From Meghimatium bilineatum (taxonomy: Eukaryota; Mollusca; Gastropoda; Stylommatophora; Philomycidae), in the NCBI GenBank assembly GCA_034231615.1, contig CM067306.1, positions 44,894,094 through 44,958,093 of the forward strand: a stretch of 64,000 nucleotides of DNA, given 5' to 3'. Position numbers and translations under genes: made by a program. Positions 25,631-40,400 of the stretch are shown one piece after another. Every line of letters begins with the position of its first letter. Position 1 is the stretch's first letter. Under the pieces are notes generated by a model. That model did not search any database. It saw nothing but the letters and a program-made list of their open reading frames with translations, and was not told the origin of the DNA.

Positions 25631-28600
25631 GTAGTGCAGCTTAATACTTCAGAACTCTGGCGTATTACACACAAATTAGGTGTATTGCAGTTTAGTACGC
25701 TAAAACTCGTTGTATTCTGGCATATTACTCACAAATTCATTGTACTGAAGCTTACTACACTAGAATTGAGTGTATTCTGGCCCATTACACATGATTTCGT
25801 TGTATTGCACCTTAATATTGCAGAACACTGGCGTATTAAACACGAATTGGGTGTATTGCAGTTTAGTACGCCAAAACTCGTTGTATTCTGGCATATTACT
25901 CACAAATTGGGTGTACTGAAGCTTACTATACTAGTATTGAGTGTTTTCTGGCCTATTGCACATGATTTCGTTGTATTGCAGCTTAATACTTCAGAACACT
26001 GGCGTATTAAACATGAATTATGAGTATTGCAGTTTAGTACGCCAAAACTCGTATTATTCTGGCATATTAATCACAAATTCATTGCACTGAAGCTTACTAC
26101 ATTAGAATTGAGTGAATTCTAGCCTATTACACATGATTTCGTTGTAGTGCAGCTTAATACTTCAGAACTCTGGCGTATTACACACAAATTGGGTGTATTG
26201 CAGTTTAGTAAGCTAAAACTCGTTGTATTCTGGGATATTACTCACAACTTCATTGTACTGAAGCTTACTACACTAGAATTGAGTGTATTCTAGCCTATTA
26301 CACATGATTTCTTTGTAGTGCAGATTAATACTTCAGAACTCTGGCGTATTACACACAAATTAGGTGTATTGCAGTTTAGTACGCTAAAACTCGTTGTATT
26401 CTGGCATATTACTCACAAATTCATTGTACTGAAGCTTACTACACTAGAATTGAGTGTATTCTGGCCCATTACACATGATTTCGTTGTATTGCACCTTAAT
26501 ACTGCAGAACACTGGCGTATTAAACACGAATTGGGTGTATTGCAGTTTAGTACGCCAAAATTCGTGGTATTCTGGCATATTACTCACAAATTGTGTGTAC
26601 TGAAGCTTACTACACTAGAATTGAGTGTTTTCTGGCCTATTGCACATGATTTCGTTGTACTGCAGCTTAATACGTCACAAAACTGGCGTATTACACACAA
26701 ATTGGGTGTATTGCAGTTTAGTACGCCAAAACTCTTTGTATTCTGGCATATTACTCACAAATTGGGTGTACTGAAGCTTACTACACTAGAATTGAGTGTA
26801 TTCTGGCCTATTGCACATGATTCCGTTGTACTGCAGCTTAATACGTCAGAACACTGGCGTATTAAACACGAATTGGGAGCATTGCAGTTTAGTACGCCAA
26901 AACTCTTTGTATTCTGGCATCTTAATCACAAATTCATTGCACTGAAGCTTACTACACTAGAATTGAGTGCATACTGGCATATTGCACATGATTTCGTTTT
27001 ACTGCAGCTTAATACGTCAGAACAGTGGCGTATTACACAAGAATTGGGTGTATTGCCGTTTAGTACGCCAAAAATCGTTGTATTCTGGGATATTACTCAC
27101 AAATTCATTGTACTGACGCTTACTACACTAGATTTGAGTGTATTCTGGCCTATTACACATGATTTCGTTGTATTGCAGCTTAATACTTCAGAACACTGGC
27201 GTATTAAACACGAATTGGGAGTATTGCAGTTTAGTACGCTAAAACTCGTTGTATTCTGGCGTATTACTCACAAATTCATTGTACTGAAGCTTACTACACT
27301 AGAATTGAGTGTATTCTGGCCCATTACACATGATTTCGTTGTATTGCACCTTAATACTGCAAAACACTGGCGTATTAAACACGAATTGGGTGTATTGCAG
27401 TTTAGTACGCCAAAACTCGTTGTATTCTGGCATATTACTCACAAATTGGGTGTACTGAAGCTTACTATACTAGTATTGAGTGTTTTCTGGCCTATTGCAC
27501 ATGATTTCGTTGTATTGCAGCTTAATACTTCAGAACACTGGCGTATTAAACAAGAATTATGAGTATTGCAGTTTAGTACGCCAAAACTCGTATTATTCTG
27601 GCATATTAATCACAAATTCATTGCACTGAAGCTTACTACATTAGAATTGAGTGAATTCTAGCCTATTACACATGATTTCGTTGTAGTGCAGCTTAATACT
27701 TCAGAACTCTGGCGTATTACACACAAATTGGGTGTATTGCAGTTTAGTAAGCTAAAACTCGTTGTATTCTGGGATATTACTCACAACTTCATTGTACTGA
27801 AGCTTACTACACTAGAATTGAGTGTATTCTAGCCTATTACACATGATTTCTTTGTAGTGCAGATTAATACTTCAGAACTCTGGCGTATTACACACAAATT
27901 AGGTGTATTGCAGTTTAGTACGCTAAAACTCGTTGTATTCTGGCATATTACTCACAAATTCATTGTACTGAAGCTTACTACACTAGAATTGAGTGTATTC
28001 TGGCCCATTACACATGATTTCGTTGTATTGCACCTTAATACTGCAGAACACTGGCGTATTAAACACGAATTGGGTGTATTGCAGTTTAGTACGCCAAAAC
28101 TCGTTGTATTCTGGCATATTACTCACAAATTGTGTGTACTGAAGCTTACTACACTAGAATTGAGTGTATTCTGGCCTATTGCACATGATTCCGTTGTACT
28201 GCAGCTTAATACGTCAGAACACTGGCGTATTAAACACGAATTGGGAGCATTGCAGTTTAGTACGCCAAAACTCGTTGTATTCTGGCATCTTAATCACAAA
28301 TTCATTGCACTGAAGCTTACTACACTAGAATTGAGTGCATACTGGCATATTGCACATGATTTCGTTTTACTGCAGCTTAATACGTCAGAACACTGGCGTA
28401 TTACACAAGAATTGGGTGTATTGCCGTTTAGTACGCCAAAAATCGTTGTATTCTGGGATATTACTCACAAATTCATTGTACTGACGCTTACTACACTAGA
28501 TTTGAGTGTATTCTGGCCTATTACACATGATTTCGTTGTATTGCAGCTTAATACTTCAGAACACTGGCGTATTAAACACGAATTGGGAGTATTGCAGTTT

Positions 28601-28879
28601 AGTACGCCAAAACTCGTTGTATTCTGGCATATTAATCACAAATTCATTGTACTGAAGCTTACTACACTAGAATTGAGTGTATTCTGGCCCATTACACATG
28701 ATTTCGTTGTATTGCACCTTAATACTGCAAAACACTGGCGTATTAAACACGAATTGGGTGTATTGCAGCTTAGTACGCCAAAACTCGTTGTATTCTGGCA
28801 TATTACTCACAAATTGTGTGTACTGAAGCTTACTACACTAGAATTGAGTGTATTCTAGCCTATTACACATGATTTCGTT
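25631..28879 (+). repeat. Mosaic region with partial 9-monomer period
   Basis: Nineteen monomers. Segments at 26,315 and 27,854 start alike (QINTSEL) 1,539 bp apart, but the second lacks two monomers found in the first. The CTTTTTGTA-type and LDLSVF (CTAGATTTGAG) variants first appear here and dominate to the right. It holds the open frames 26,318-27,562 and 27,857-28,858. Confidence 0.8.
26318..27562 (+). other. Long open stretch in the satellite frame, not called a gene
   Basis: 414 codons open because the block B copies here carry TGG rather than TAG. It starts at GTG, has no ATG near the start, ends at the standard TTATGA variant, and is nothing but the 57-residue repeat. A product would be rich in Trp, His, Leu and Val. 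No domain is recognisable. I regard it as chance openness of a frame-preserving repeat. Confidence 0.75.
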
Positions 28880-31800
28880 GTATTGCAGCTTAATACTTCA
28901 GAACTCTGGCGTATTACACACAAATTGGGTGTATTGCAGTTTAGTACGCTAAAACGCGTTGTATTCTGGCATATTACTCACAAATTCATTGTACTGAAGC
29001 TTACTACGCTAGAAGTGAGTGTATTCTGGCCCATTACACATGATTTCGTTGTATTGCACCTTAATACTGCATAACACTGGCGTATTAAACACGAATTGGG
29101 TGTATTGCAGTTTAGTACGCCAAAACTCGTTGTATTCTGGCATATTACTCACAAATTGTGTGTACTGAAGCTTACTACACTAGAATTGAGTGTATTCTAG
29201 CCTATTACACATGATGTCGTTGTAGTGCAGCTTAATACTTCAGAACACTGGCGTATTAAACACGAATTATGAGTATTGCAGTTTAGTACGCCAAAACTCG
29301 TATTATTCTGGCATATTAATCACAAATTCATTGCACTGAAGCTTACTACATTAGAATTGAGTGAATTCTAGCCTATTACACATGATTTCGTTGTAGTGCA
29401 GCTTAATACTTCAGAACTCTGGCGTATTACACACAAATTGGGTGTATTGCAGTTTAGTAAGCTAAAACTCGTTGTATTCTGGCATATTACTCACACATTC
29501 ATTGTACTGAAGCTTACTACACTAGAATTGAGTGTATTCTAGCCTATTGCACATGATTTCGTTGTACTGCAGCTTAATACTTCAGAACTCTGGCGTATTA
29601 CACACAAATTGGGTGTATTGCAGTTTAGTAAGCTAAAACTCGTTGTATTCTGGGATATTACTCACAACTTCATTGTACTGAAGCTTACTACACTAGAATT
29701 GAGTGTATTCTGGCCCATTACACATGATTTCGTTGTATTGCACCTTAATACTGCAGAACACTGGCGTATTAAACACGAATTGGGTATATTGCAGTTTAGT
29801 ACGCCAAAACTCGTTGTATTCTGGCATATTACTCACAAATTGTGTGTACTGAAGCTTACTACACTAGAATTGAGTGTTTTCTGGCCTATTGCACATGATT
29901 TCGTTGTACTGCAGCTTAATACGTCAGAACACTGGCGTATTACACACAAATTGGGTGTATTGCAGTTTAGTACGCCAAAACTCTTTGTATTCTGGCATAT
30001 TACTCACAAATTGGGTGTACTGAAGCTTACTACACTAGAATTGAGTGTATTCTGGCCTATTGCACATGATCCCGTTGTACTGCAGCTTAATACGTCAGAA
30101 CACTGGCGTATTAAACACGAATTGGGAGCATTGCAGTTTAGTACGCCAAAACTCGTTGTATTCTGGCATCTTAATCACAAATTCATTGCACTGAAGCTTA
30201 CTACACTAGAATTGAGTGCATACTGGCATATTGCACATGATTTCGTTTTACTGCAGCTTAATACGTCAGAACACTGGCGTATTACACAAGAATTGGGTGT
30301 ATTGCCGTTCAGTACGCCAAAAATCGTTGTATTCTGGGATATTACTCACAAATACATTGTACTGACGCTTACTACACTAGAATTGAGTGTATTCTGGCCT
30401 ATTACACATGATTTCGTTGTATTACAGCTTAATACTTCAGAACACTGGCGTATTAAACACGAATTATGAGTATTGCAGTTTAGTACGCCAAAACTCGTTT
30501 TATTCTGGCATATTAATCACATATTCATTGCACTGAAGCTTACTACATTAGAATTGAGTGTATTCTAGCCTATTACACATGATTTCGTTGTAGTGCAGCT
30601 TAATACTTCAGAACTCTGGCGTATTACACACAAATTGGGTGTATTGCAGTTTAGTAAGCTAAAACTCGTTGTATTCTGGCATATTACTCACAAATTCATT
30701 GTACTGAAACATACTACACTAGAATTGTGTGTATTCTGGCCTATTAAACATGATTTCGTTGTACTGCAGCTTAATACGTCAGAACACTGGCGTATTACAC
30801 AAGAATTGGGTGTATTGCAGTTTAGTACGCCAAAACTCGTTGTATTCTGGCATATTACTCACAAATTGGGTGTACTGAAGCTTACTACACTAGAATTGTG
30901 TGTATTCTGGCCTATTGCACATGATTCCGTTGTACTGCTGCTTAATACGTCAGAACACTGGCGTATTACACAAGAATTGGGTGTATTGCAGTTTAGTACG
31001 CCAAAACTCGTTGTATTCTTTGATATTACTCACAACTTCATTGTACTGAAGCTTACTACACTAGAATTGAGTGTATTCTAGCCTAATACACATGATTTCG
31101 TTGTAGTGCAGCTTAATACTTCAGAACTCTGGCGTATTACACACAAATTAGGTGTATTGCAGTTTAGTACGCTAAAACTCGTTGTATTCTGGCATATTAC
31201 TCACAAATTCATTGTACTGAAGCTTACTACACTAGAATTGAGTGTATTCTGGCCCATTACACATGATTTCGTTGTATTGCACCTTAATATTGCAGAACAC
31301 TGGCGTATTAAACACGAATTGGGTGTATTGCAGTTTAGTACGCCAAAACTCGTTGTATTCTGGCATATTACTCACAAATTGGGTGTACTGAAGCTTACTA
31401 CACTAGTATTGAGTGTTTTCTGGCCTATTGCACATGATTTCGTTGTATTGCAGCTTAATACTTCAGAACACTGGCGTATTAAACAAGAATTATGAGTATT
31501 GCAGTTTAGTACGCCAAAACTCGTATTATTCTGGCATATTAATCACAAATTCATTGCACTGAAGCTTACTACATTAGAATTGAGTGAATTCTAGCCTATT
31601 ACACATGATTTCGTTGTAGTGCAGCTAAATACTTCAGAACTCTGGCGTATTACACACAAATTGGGTGTATTGCAGTTTAGTAAGCTAAAACTCGTTGTAT
31701 TCTGGGATATTACTCACAACTTCATTGTACTGAAGCTTACTACACTAGAATTGAGTGTATTCTAGCCTATTACACATGATTTCTTTGTAGTGCAGATTAA

Positions 31801-33154
31801 TACTTCAGAACTCTGGCGTATTACAAACAAATTAGGTGTATTGCAGTTTAGTACGCTAAAACTCGTTGTATTCTGGCATATTACTCACAAATTCATTGTA
31901 CTGAAGCTTACTACACTAGAATTGAGTGTATTCTGGCCCATTACACATGATTTCGTTGTATTCAACCTTAATACTGCAGAACACTGGCGTATTAAACACG
32001 AATTGGGTATATTGCAGTTTAGTACGCCAAAACTCGTTGTATTCTGGCATATTACTCACAAATTGTGTGTACTGAAGCTTACTACACTAGAATTGAGTGT
32101 TTTCTGGCCTATTGCACATGATTTCGTTGTACTGCAGCTTAATACGTCAGAAAACTGGCGTATTACACACAAATTGGGTGTATTGCAGTTTAGTACGCCA
32201 AAACTCTTTGTATTCTGGCATATTACTCACAAATTGGGTGTACTGAAGCTTACTACACTAGAATTGAGTGTATTCTGGCCTATTGCACATGATTCCGTTG
32301 TACTACAGCTTAATACGTCAGAACACTTTCGTATTAAACACGAATTGGGAGCATTGCAGTTTAGTACGCCAAAACTCGTTGTATTCTGGCATCTTAATCA
32401 CAAATTCATTGCACTGAAGCTTACTACACTAGAATTGAGTGCATACTGGCATATTGCACATGATTTCGTTTTACTGCAGCTTAATACGTCAGAACACTGG
32501 CGTATTACACAAGAATTGGGTGTATTGCCGTTTAGTACGCCAAAAATCGTTGTATTCTGGGATATTACTCACAAATTCATTGTACTGACGCTTACTACAC
32601 TAGATTTGAGTGTATTCTGGCCTATTACACATGATTTCGTTGTATTGCAGCTTAATACTTCAAAACACTGGCGTATTAAACACGAATTGGGAGTATTGCA
32701 GTTTAGTACGCTAAAACTCGTTGTATTCTGGCATATTACTCACAAATTCATTGTACTGAAGCTTACTACACTAGAATTGAGTGTATTCTGGCCCATTACA
32801 CATGATTTCGTTGTATTGCACCTTAATACTGCAAAACACTGGCGTATTAAACACGAATTGGGTGTATTGCAGTTTAGTACGCCAAAACTCGTTGTATTCT
32901 GGCATATTACTCACAAATTGGGTGCACTGAAGCTTACTACATTAGAATTGAGTGAATTCTAGCCTATTACACATGATTTCGTTGTAGTGCAGCTTAATAC
33001 TTCAGAACTCTGGCGTATTACACACAAATTGGGTGTATTGCAGTTTAGTAAGCTAAAACTCGTTGTATTCTGGGATATTACTCACAACTTCATTGTACTG
33101 AAGCTTACTACACTAGAATTGAGTGTATTCTAGCCTATTACACATGATTTCTTT
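28880..33154 (+). repeat. 25-mer HOR, copy 1 (4,275 bp)
   Basis: Twenty-five monomers repeated almost exactly at +4,275 bp. Shared rare changes that prove common descent include GCATAACAC (29,071/33,346), CACACATTC, GATCCCGTT, CTCGTTTTATTC, GAAACATACTAC, CAGCTAAATAC, GTATTCAACCTT and CACTTTCGT. The first ~20 bases differ (TTGCAGCTT here, GTGCAGATT in copy 2), so the crossover lies just inside the start. Confidence 0.93.
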
Positions 33155-36100
33155 GTAGTGCAGATTAATACTTCAGAACTCTGGCGTATTACACACAAAT
33201 TGGGTGTATTGCAGTTTAGTACGCTAAAACGCGTTGTATTCTGGCATATTACTCACAAATTCATTGTACTGAAGCTTACTACGCTAGAAGTGAGTGTATT
33301 CTGGCCCATTACACATGATTTCGTTGTATTGCACCTTAATACTGCATAACACTGGCGTATTAAACACGAATTGGGTGTATTGCAGTTTAGTACGCCAAAA
33401 CTCGTTGTATTCTGGCATATTACTCACAAATTGTGTGTACTGAAGCTTACTACACTAGAATTGAGTGTATTCTAGCCTATTACACATGATGTCGTTGTAG
33501 TGCAGCTTAATACTTCAGAACACTGGCGTATTAAACACGAATTATGAGTATTGCAGTTTAGTACGCCAAAACTCGTATTATTCTGGCATATTAATCACAA
33601 ATTCATTGCACTGAAGCTTACTACATTAGAATTGAGTGAATTCTAGCCTATTACACATGATTTCGTTGTAGTGCAGCTTAATACTTCAGAACTCTGGCGT
33701 ATTACACACAAATTGGGTGTATTGCAGTTTAGTAAGCTAAAACTCGTTGTATTCTGGCATATTACTCACACATTCATTGTACTGAAGCTTACTACACTAG
33801 AATTGAGTGTATTCTAGCCTATTGCACATGATTTCGTTGTACTGCAGCTTAATACTTCAGAACTCTGGCGTATTACACACAAATTGGGTGTATTGCAGTT
33901 TAGTAAGCTAAAACTCGTTGTATTCTGGGATATTACTCACAACTTCATTGTACTGAAGCTTACTACACTAGAATTGAGTGTATTCTGGCCCATTACACAT
34001 GATTTCGTTGTATTGCACCTTAATACTGCAGAACACTGGCGTATTAAACACGAATTGGGTATATTGCAGTTTAGTACGCCAAAACTCGTTGTATTCTGGC
34101 ATATTACTCACAAATTGTGTGTACTGAAGCTTACTACACTAGAATTGAGTGTTTTCTGGCCTATTGCACATGATTTCGTTGTACTGCAGCTTAATACGTC
34201 AGAACACTGGCGTATTACACACAAATTGGGTGTATTGCAGTTTAGTACGCCAAAACTCTTTGTATTCTGGCATATTACTCACAAATTGGGTGTACTGAAG
34301 CTTACTACACTAGAATTGAGTGTATTCTGGCCTATTGCACATGATCCCGTTGTACTGCAGCTTAATACGTCAGAACACTGGCGTATTAAACACGAATTGG
34401 GAGCATTGCAGTTTAGTACGCCAAAACTCGTTGTATTCTGGCATCTTAATCACAAATTCATTGCACTGAAGCTTACTACACTAGAATTGAGTGCATACTG
34501 GCATATTGCACATGATTTCGTTTTACTGCAGCTTAATACGTCAGAACACTGGCGTATTACACAAGAATTGGGTGTATTGCCGTTCAGTACGCCAAAAATC
34601 GTTGTATTCTGGGATATTACTCACAAATACATTGTACTGACGCTTACTACACTAGAATTGAGTGTATTCTGGCCTATTACACATGATTTCGTTGTATTAC
34701 AGCTTAATACTTCAGAACACTGGCGTATTAAACACGAATTATGAGTATTGCAGTTTAGTACGCCAAAACTCGTTTTATTCTGGCATATTAATCACATATT
34801 CATTGCACTGAAGCTTACTACATTAGAATTGAGTGTATTCTAGCCTATTACACATGATTTCGTTGTAGTGCAGCTTAATACTTCAGAACTCTGGCGTATT
34901 ACACACAAATTGGGTGTATTGCAGTTTAGTAAGCTAAAACTCGTTGTATTCTGGCATATTACTCACAAATTCATTGTACTGAAACATACTACACTAGAAT
35001 TGTGTGTATTCTGGCCTATTAAACATGATTTCGTTGTACTGCAGCTTAATACGTCAGAACACTGGCGTATTACACAAGAATTGGGTGTATTGCAGTTTAG
35101 TACGCCAAAACTCGTTGTATTCTGGCATATTACTCACAAATTGGGTGTACTGAAGCTTACTACACTAGAATTGTGTGTATTCTGGCCTATTGCACATGAT
35201 TCCGTTGTACTGCTGCTTAATACGTCAGAACACTGGCGTATTACACAAGAATTGGGTGTATTGCAGTTTAGTACGCCAAAACTCGTTGTATTCTTTGATA
35301 TTACTCACAACTTCATTGTACTGAAGCTTACTACACTAGAATTGAGTGTATTCTAGCCTAATACACATGATTTCGTTGTAGTGCAGCTTAATACTTCAGA
35401 ACTCTGGCGTATTACACACAAATTAGGTGTATTGCAGTTTAGTACGCTAAAACTCGTTGTATTCTGGCATATTACTCACAAATTCATTGTACTGAAGCTT
35501 ACTACACTAGAATTGAGTGTATTCTGGCCCATTACACATGATTTCGCTGTATTGCACCTTAATATTGCAGAACACTGGCGTATTAAACACGAATTGGGTG
35601 TATTGCAGTTTAGTACGCCAAAACTCGTTGTATTCTGGCATATTACTCACAAATTGGGTGTACTGAAGCTTACTACACTAGTATTGAGTGTTTTCTGGCC
35701 TATTGCACATGATTTCGTTGTATTGCAGCTTAATACTTCAGAACACTGGCGTATTAAACAAGAATTATGAGTATTGCAGTTTAGTACGCCAAAACTCGTA
35801 TTATTCTGGCATATTAATCACAAATTCATTGCACTGAAGCTTACTACATTAGAATTGAGTGAATTCTAGCCTATTACACATGATTTCGTTGTAGTGCAGC
35901 TAAATACTTCAGAACTCTGGCGTATTACACACAAATTGGGTGTATTGCAGTTTAGTAAGCTAAAACTCGTTGTATTCTGGGATATTACTCACAACTTCAT
36001 TGTACTGAAGCTTACTACACTAGAATTGAGTGTATTCTAGCCTATTACACATGATTTCTTTGTAGTGCAGATTAATACTTCAGAACTCTGGCGTATTACA

Positions 36101-37429
36101 AACAAATTAGGTGTATTGCAGTTTAGTACGCTAAAACTCGTTGTATTCTGGCATATTACTCACAAATTCATTGTACTGAAGCTTACTACACTAGAATTGA
36201 GTGTATTCTGGCCCATTACACATGATTTCGTTGTATTCAACCTTAATACTGCAGAACACTGGCGTATTAAACACGAATTGGGTATATTGCAGTTTAGTAC
36301 GCCAAAACTCGTTGTATTCTGGCATATTACTCACAAATTGTGTGTACTGAAGCTTACTACACTAGAATTGAGTGTTTTCTGGCCTATTGCACATGATTTC
36401 GTTGTACTGCAGCTTAATACGTCAGAAAACTGGCGTATTACACACAAATTGGGTGTATTGCAGTTTAGTACGCCAAAACTCTTTGTATTCTGGCATATTA
36501 CTCACAAATTGGGTGTACTGAAGCTTACTACACTAGAATTGAGTGTATTCTGGCCTATTGCACATGATTCCGTTGTACTACAGCTTAATACGTCAGAACA
36601 CTTTCGTATTAAACACGAATTGGGAGCATTGCAGTTTAGTACGCCAAAACTCGTTGTATTCTGGCATCTTAATCACAAATTCATTGCACTGAAGCTTACT
36701 ACACTAGAATTGAGTGCATACTGGCATATTGCACATGATTTCGTTTTACTGCAGCTTAATACGTCAGAACACTGGCGTATTACACAAGAATTGGGTGTAT
36801 TGCCGTTTAGTACGCCAAAAATCGTTGTATTCTGGGATATTACTCACAAATTCATTGTACTGACGCTTACTACACTAGATTTGAGTGTATTCTGGCCTAT
36901 TACACATGATTTCGTTGTATTGCAGCTTAATACTTCAAAACACTGGCGTATTAAACACGAATTGGGAGTATTGCAGTTTAGTACGCTAAAACTCGTTGTA
37001 TTCTGGCATATTACTCACAAATTCATTGTACTGAAGCTTACTACACTAGAATTGAGTGTATTCTGGCCCATTACACATGATTTCGTTGTATTGCACCTTA
37101 ATACTGCAAAACACTGGCGTATTAAACACGAATTGGGTGTATTGCAGTTTAGTACGCCAAAACTCGTTGTATTCTGGCATATTACTCACAAATTGGGTGC
37201 ACTGAAGCTTACTACATTAGAATTGAGTGAATTCTAGCCTATTACACATGATTTCGTTGTAGTGCAGCTTAATACTTCAGAACTCTGGCGTATTACACAC
37301 AAATTGGGTGTATTGCAGTTTAGTAAGCTAAAACTCGTTGTATTCTGGGATATTACTCACAACTTCATTGTACTGAAGCTTACTACACTAGAATTGAGTG
37401 TATTCTAGCCTATTACACATGATTTCTTT
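33155..37429 (+). repeat. 25-mer HOR, copy 2 (4,275 bp)
   Basis: Nearly identical to 28,880-33,154. Apart from the first ~20 bp, the one difference I noticed is T at 31,272 versus C at 35,547. The pair is either a very recent tandem duplication or an assembly duplication. Matching breaks down at about 37,555-37,620, where a related but distinct HOR type begins. Confidence 0.93.
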
Positions 37430-40400
37430 GTAGTGCAGATTAATACTTCAGAACTCTGGCGTATTACACACAAATTGGGTGTATTGCAGTTTAGTACGCT
37501 AAAACGCGTTGTATTCTGGCATATTACTCACAAATTCATTGTACTGAAGCTTACTTCGCTAGAAGTGAGTGTATTCTGGCCCATTACACATGATTTCGTT
37601 GTATTGCACCTTAATACTGCAAAACACTGGCATATTAAACACGAATTGGGAGTATTGCAGTTTAGTACGCCAAAACTCGTTGTATTCTGTCATATTACTC
37701 ACAAATTGTGTGTACTGAAGCTTACTACACTAGAATTGAGTGTTTTCTGGCCTGTTGCACATGATTTTGTTGTACTGCAGCTTAATACGTCAGAACACTG
37801 GCGTATTACACACAAATTGGGTGTATTGCAGTTTAGTACGCCAAAACTCTTTGTATTCTGGCATATTACTCACAAATTGGGTGTACTGAAGCTTATTACA
37901 CTAGAATTGAGTGTATTCTGGCCTATTGCACATGATTCCGTTGTACTGCAGCTTAATACGTCAGAACACTGGCGTATTAAACACGAATTGGGAGCATTGC
38001 AGTTTAGTACGCCAAAACTCGTTGTATTCTGGCATCTTAATCACAAATTCATTGCACTGAAGCTTACTACACTAGAATTGAGTGCATACTGGCATATTGC
38101 ACATGATTTCGTTTTACTGCAGCTTAATACGTCAGAACACTGGCGTATTACACAAGAATTGGGTGTATTGCCGTTTAGTACGCCAAAAATCGTTGTATTC
38201 TGGGATATTACTCACAAATTCATTGTACTGACGCTTACTACACTAGATTTGAGTGTATTCTGGCCTATTACACATGATTTCGTTGTATTGCAGCTTAATA
38301 CTTCAGAACACTGGCGTATTAAACACGAATTGGGAGTATTGCAGTTTAGTACGCAAAAACTCGTTGTATTCTGGCATATTAATCACAAATTCATTGTACT
38401 GAAGCTTACTACACTAGAATTGAGTGTATTCTGGCCCATTACACATGATTTCGTTGTATTGCACCTTAATACTGCAAAACACTGGCGTATTAAACACGAA
38501 TTGGGTGTATTGCAGCTTAGTACGCCAAAACTCGTTGTATTCTGGCATATTACTCACAAATTGTGTGTACTGAAGCTTACTACACTAGAATTGAGTGTAT
38601 TCTAGCCTATTACACATGATGTCGTTGTAGTGCAGCTTAATACTTCAGAACACTGGCGTATTAAACACGAATTATGAGTATTGCAGTTTAGTACGCCAAA
38701 ACTCGTATTATTCTGGCATATTAATCACAAATTCATTGCACTGAAGCTTACTACATTAGAATTGAGTGAATTCTAGCCTATTACACATGATTTCGTTGTA
38801 GTGCAGCTTAATACTTCAGAACTCTGGCGTATTACACACAAATTGGGTGTATTGCAGTTTAGTAAGCTAAAACTCGTTGTATTCTGGCATATTACTCACA
38901 AATTCATTGTACTGAAGTTTACTACACTAGAATTGAGTGTATTCTAGCCTATTGCACATGATTTCGTTGTACTGCAGCTTAATACTTCAGAACTCTGGCG
39001 TATTACACACAAATTGGGTGTATTGCAGTTTAGTAAGCTAAAACTCGTTGTATTCTGGGATATTACTCACAACTTCATTGTACTGAAGCTTACTACACTA
39101 GAATTGAGTGTATTCTAGCCTATTACACATGATTTCTTTGTAGTGCAGATTAATACTTCAGAACTCTGGCGTATTACACACAAATTAGGTGTATTGCAGT
39201 TTAGTACGCTAAAACTCGTTCTATTCTGGCATATTACTCACAAATTCATTGTACTGAAGCTTACTACACTAGAATTGAGTGTATTCTGGCCCATTACACA
39301 TGATTTCGTTGTATTGCACCTTAATACTGCAGAACACTGGCGTATTAAACACGAATTGGGTGTATTGCAGTTTAGTACGCCAAAACTCGTTGTATTCTGG
39401 CATATTACTCACAAATTGTGTGTACTGAAGCTTACTACACTAGAATTGAGTGTTTTCTGGCCTATTGCACATGATTTCGTTGTACTGCAGCTTAATACGT
39501 CAGAACACTGGCGTATTACACACAAATTGGGTGTATTGCAGTTTAGTACGCCAAAACTCTTTGTATTCTGGCATATTACTCACAAATTGGGTGTACTGAA
39601 GCTTACTACACTAGAATTGAGTGTATTCTGGCCTATTGCACATGATTCCGTTGTACTGCAGCTTAATACGTCAGAACACTGGCGTATTAAACACGAATTG
39701 GGACTATTGCAGTTTAGTACGCCAAAACTCGTTGTATTCTGGCATATTAATCACAAATTCATTGTACTGAAGCTTACTACACTAGAATTGAGTGTATTCT
39801 GGCCCATTTCACATGATTTTGTTGTATTGCACCTTAATACTGCAAAACACTGGCGTATTAAACACGAATTGGGTGTATTGCAGCTTAGTACGCCAAAACT
39901 CGTTGTATTCTGGCATATTACTCACAAATTGTGTGTACTGAAGCTTACTACACTAGAATTGAGTGTATTCTAGCCTATTACACATGATTTCGTTGTATTG
40001 CAGCTTAATACTTCAGAACTCTGGCGTATTACACACAAATTGGGTGTATTGCAGTTTAGTACGCTAAAACGCGTTGTATTCTGGCATATTACTCACAAAT
40101 TCGTTGTACTGAAGCTTACTACGCTAGAAGTGAGTGTATTCTGGCCCATTACACATGATTTCGTTGTATTGCACCTTAATACTGCATAACACTGGCGTAT
40201 TAAACACGAATTGGGTGTATTGCAGTTTAGTACGCCAAAACTCGTTGTATTCTGGCATATTACTCACAAATTGTGTGTACTGAAGCTTACTACACTAGAA
40301 TTGAGTGTATTCTAGCCTATTACACATGATGTCGTTGTAGTGCAGCTTAATACTTCAGAACTCTGGCGTATTACACACACATTGGGTGTATTGCAGTTTA

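Noticed and set aside
28880..37429. Two independent conserved genes, since identical long open frames recur 4,275 bp apart
   Set aside because: The whole 4,275-bp block, including stops and non-open parts, is duplicated, so identity reflects recent copying and not conservation of a product.
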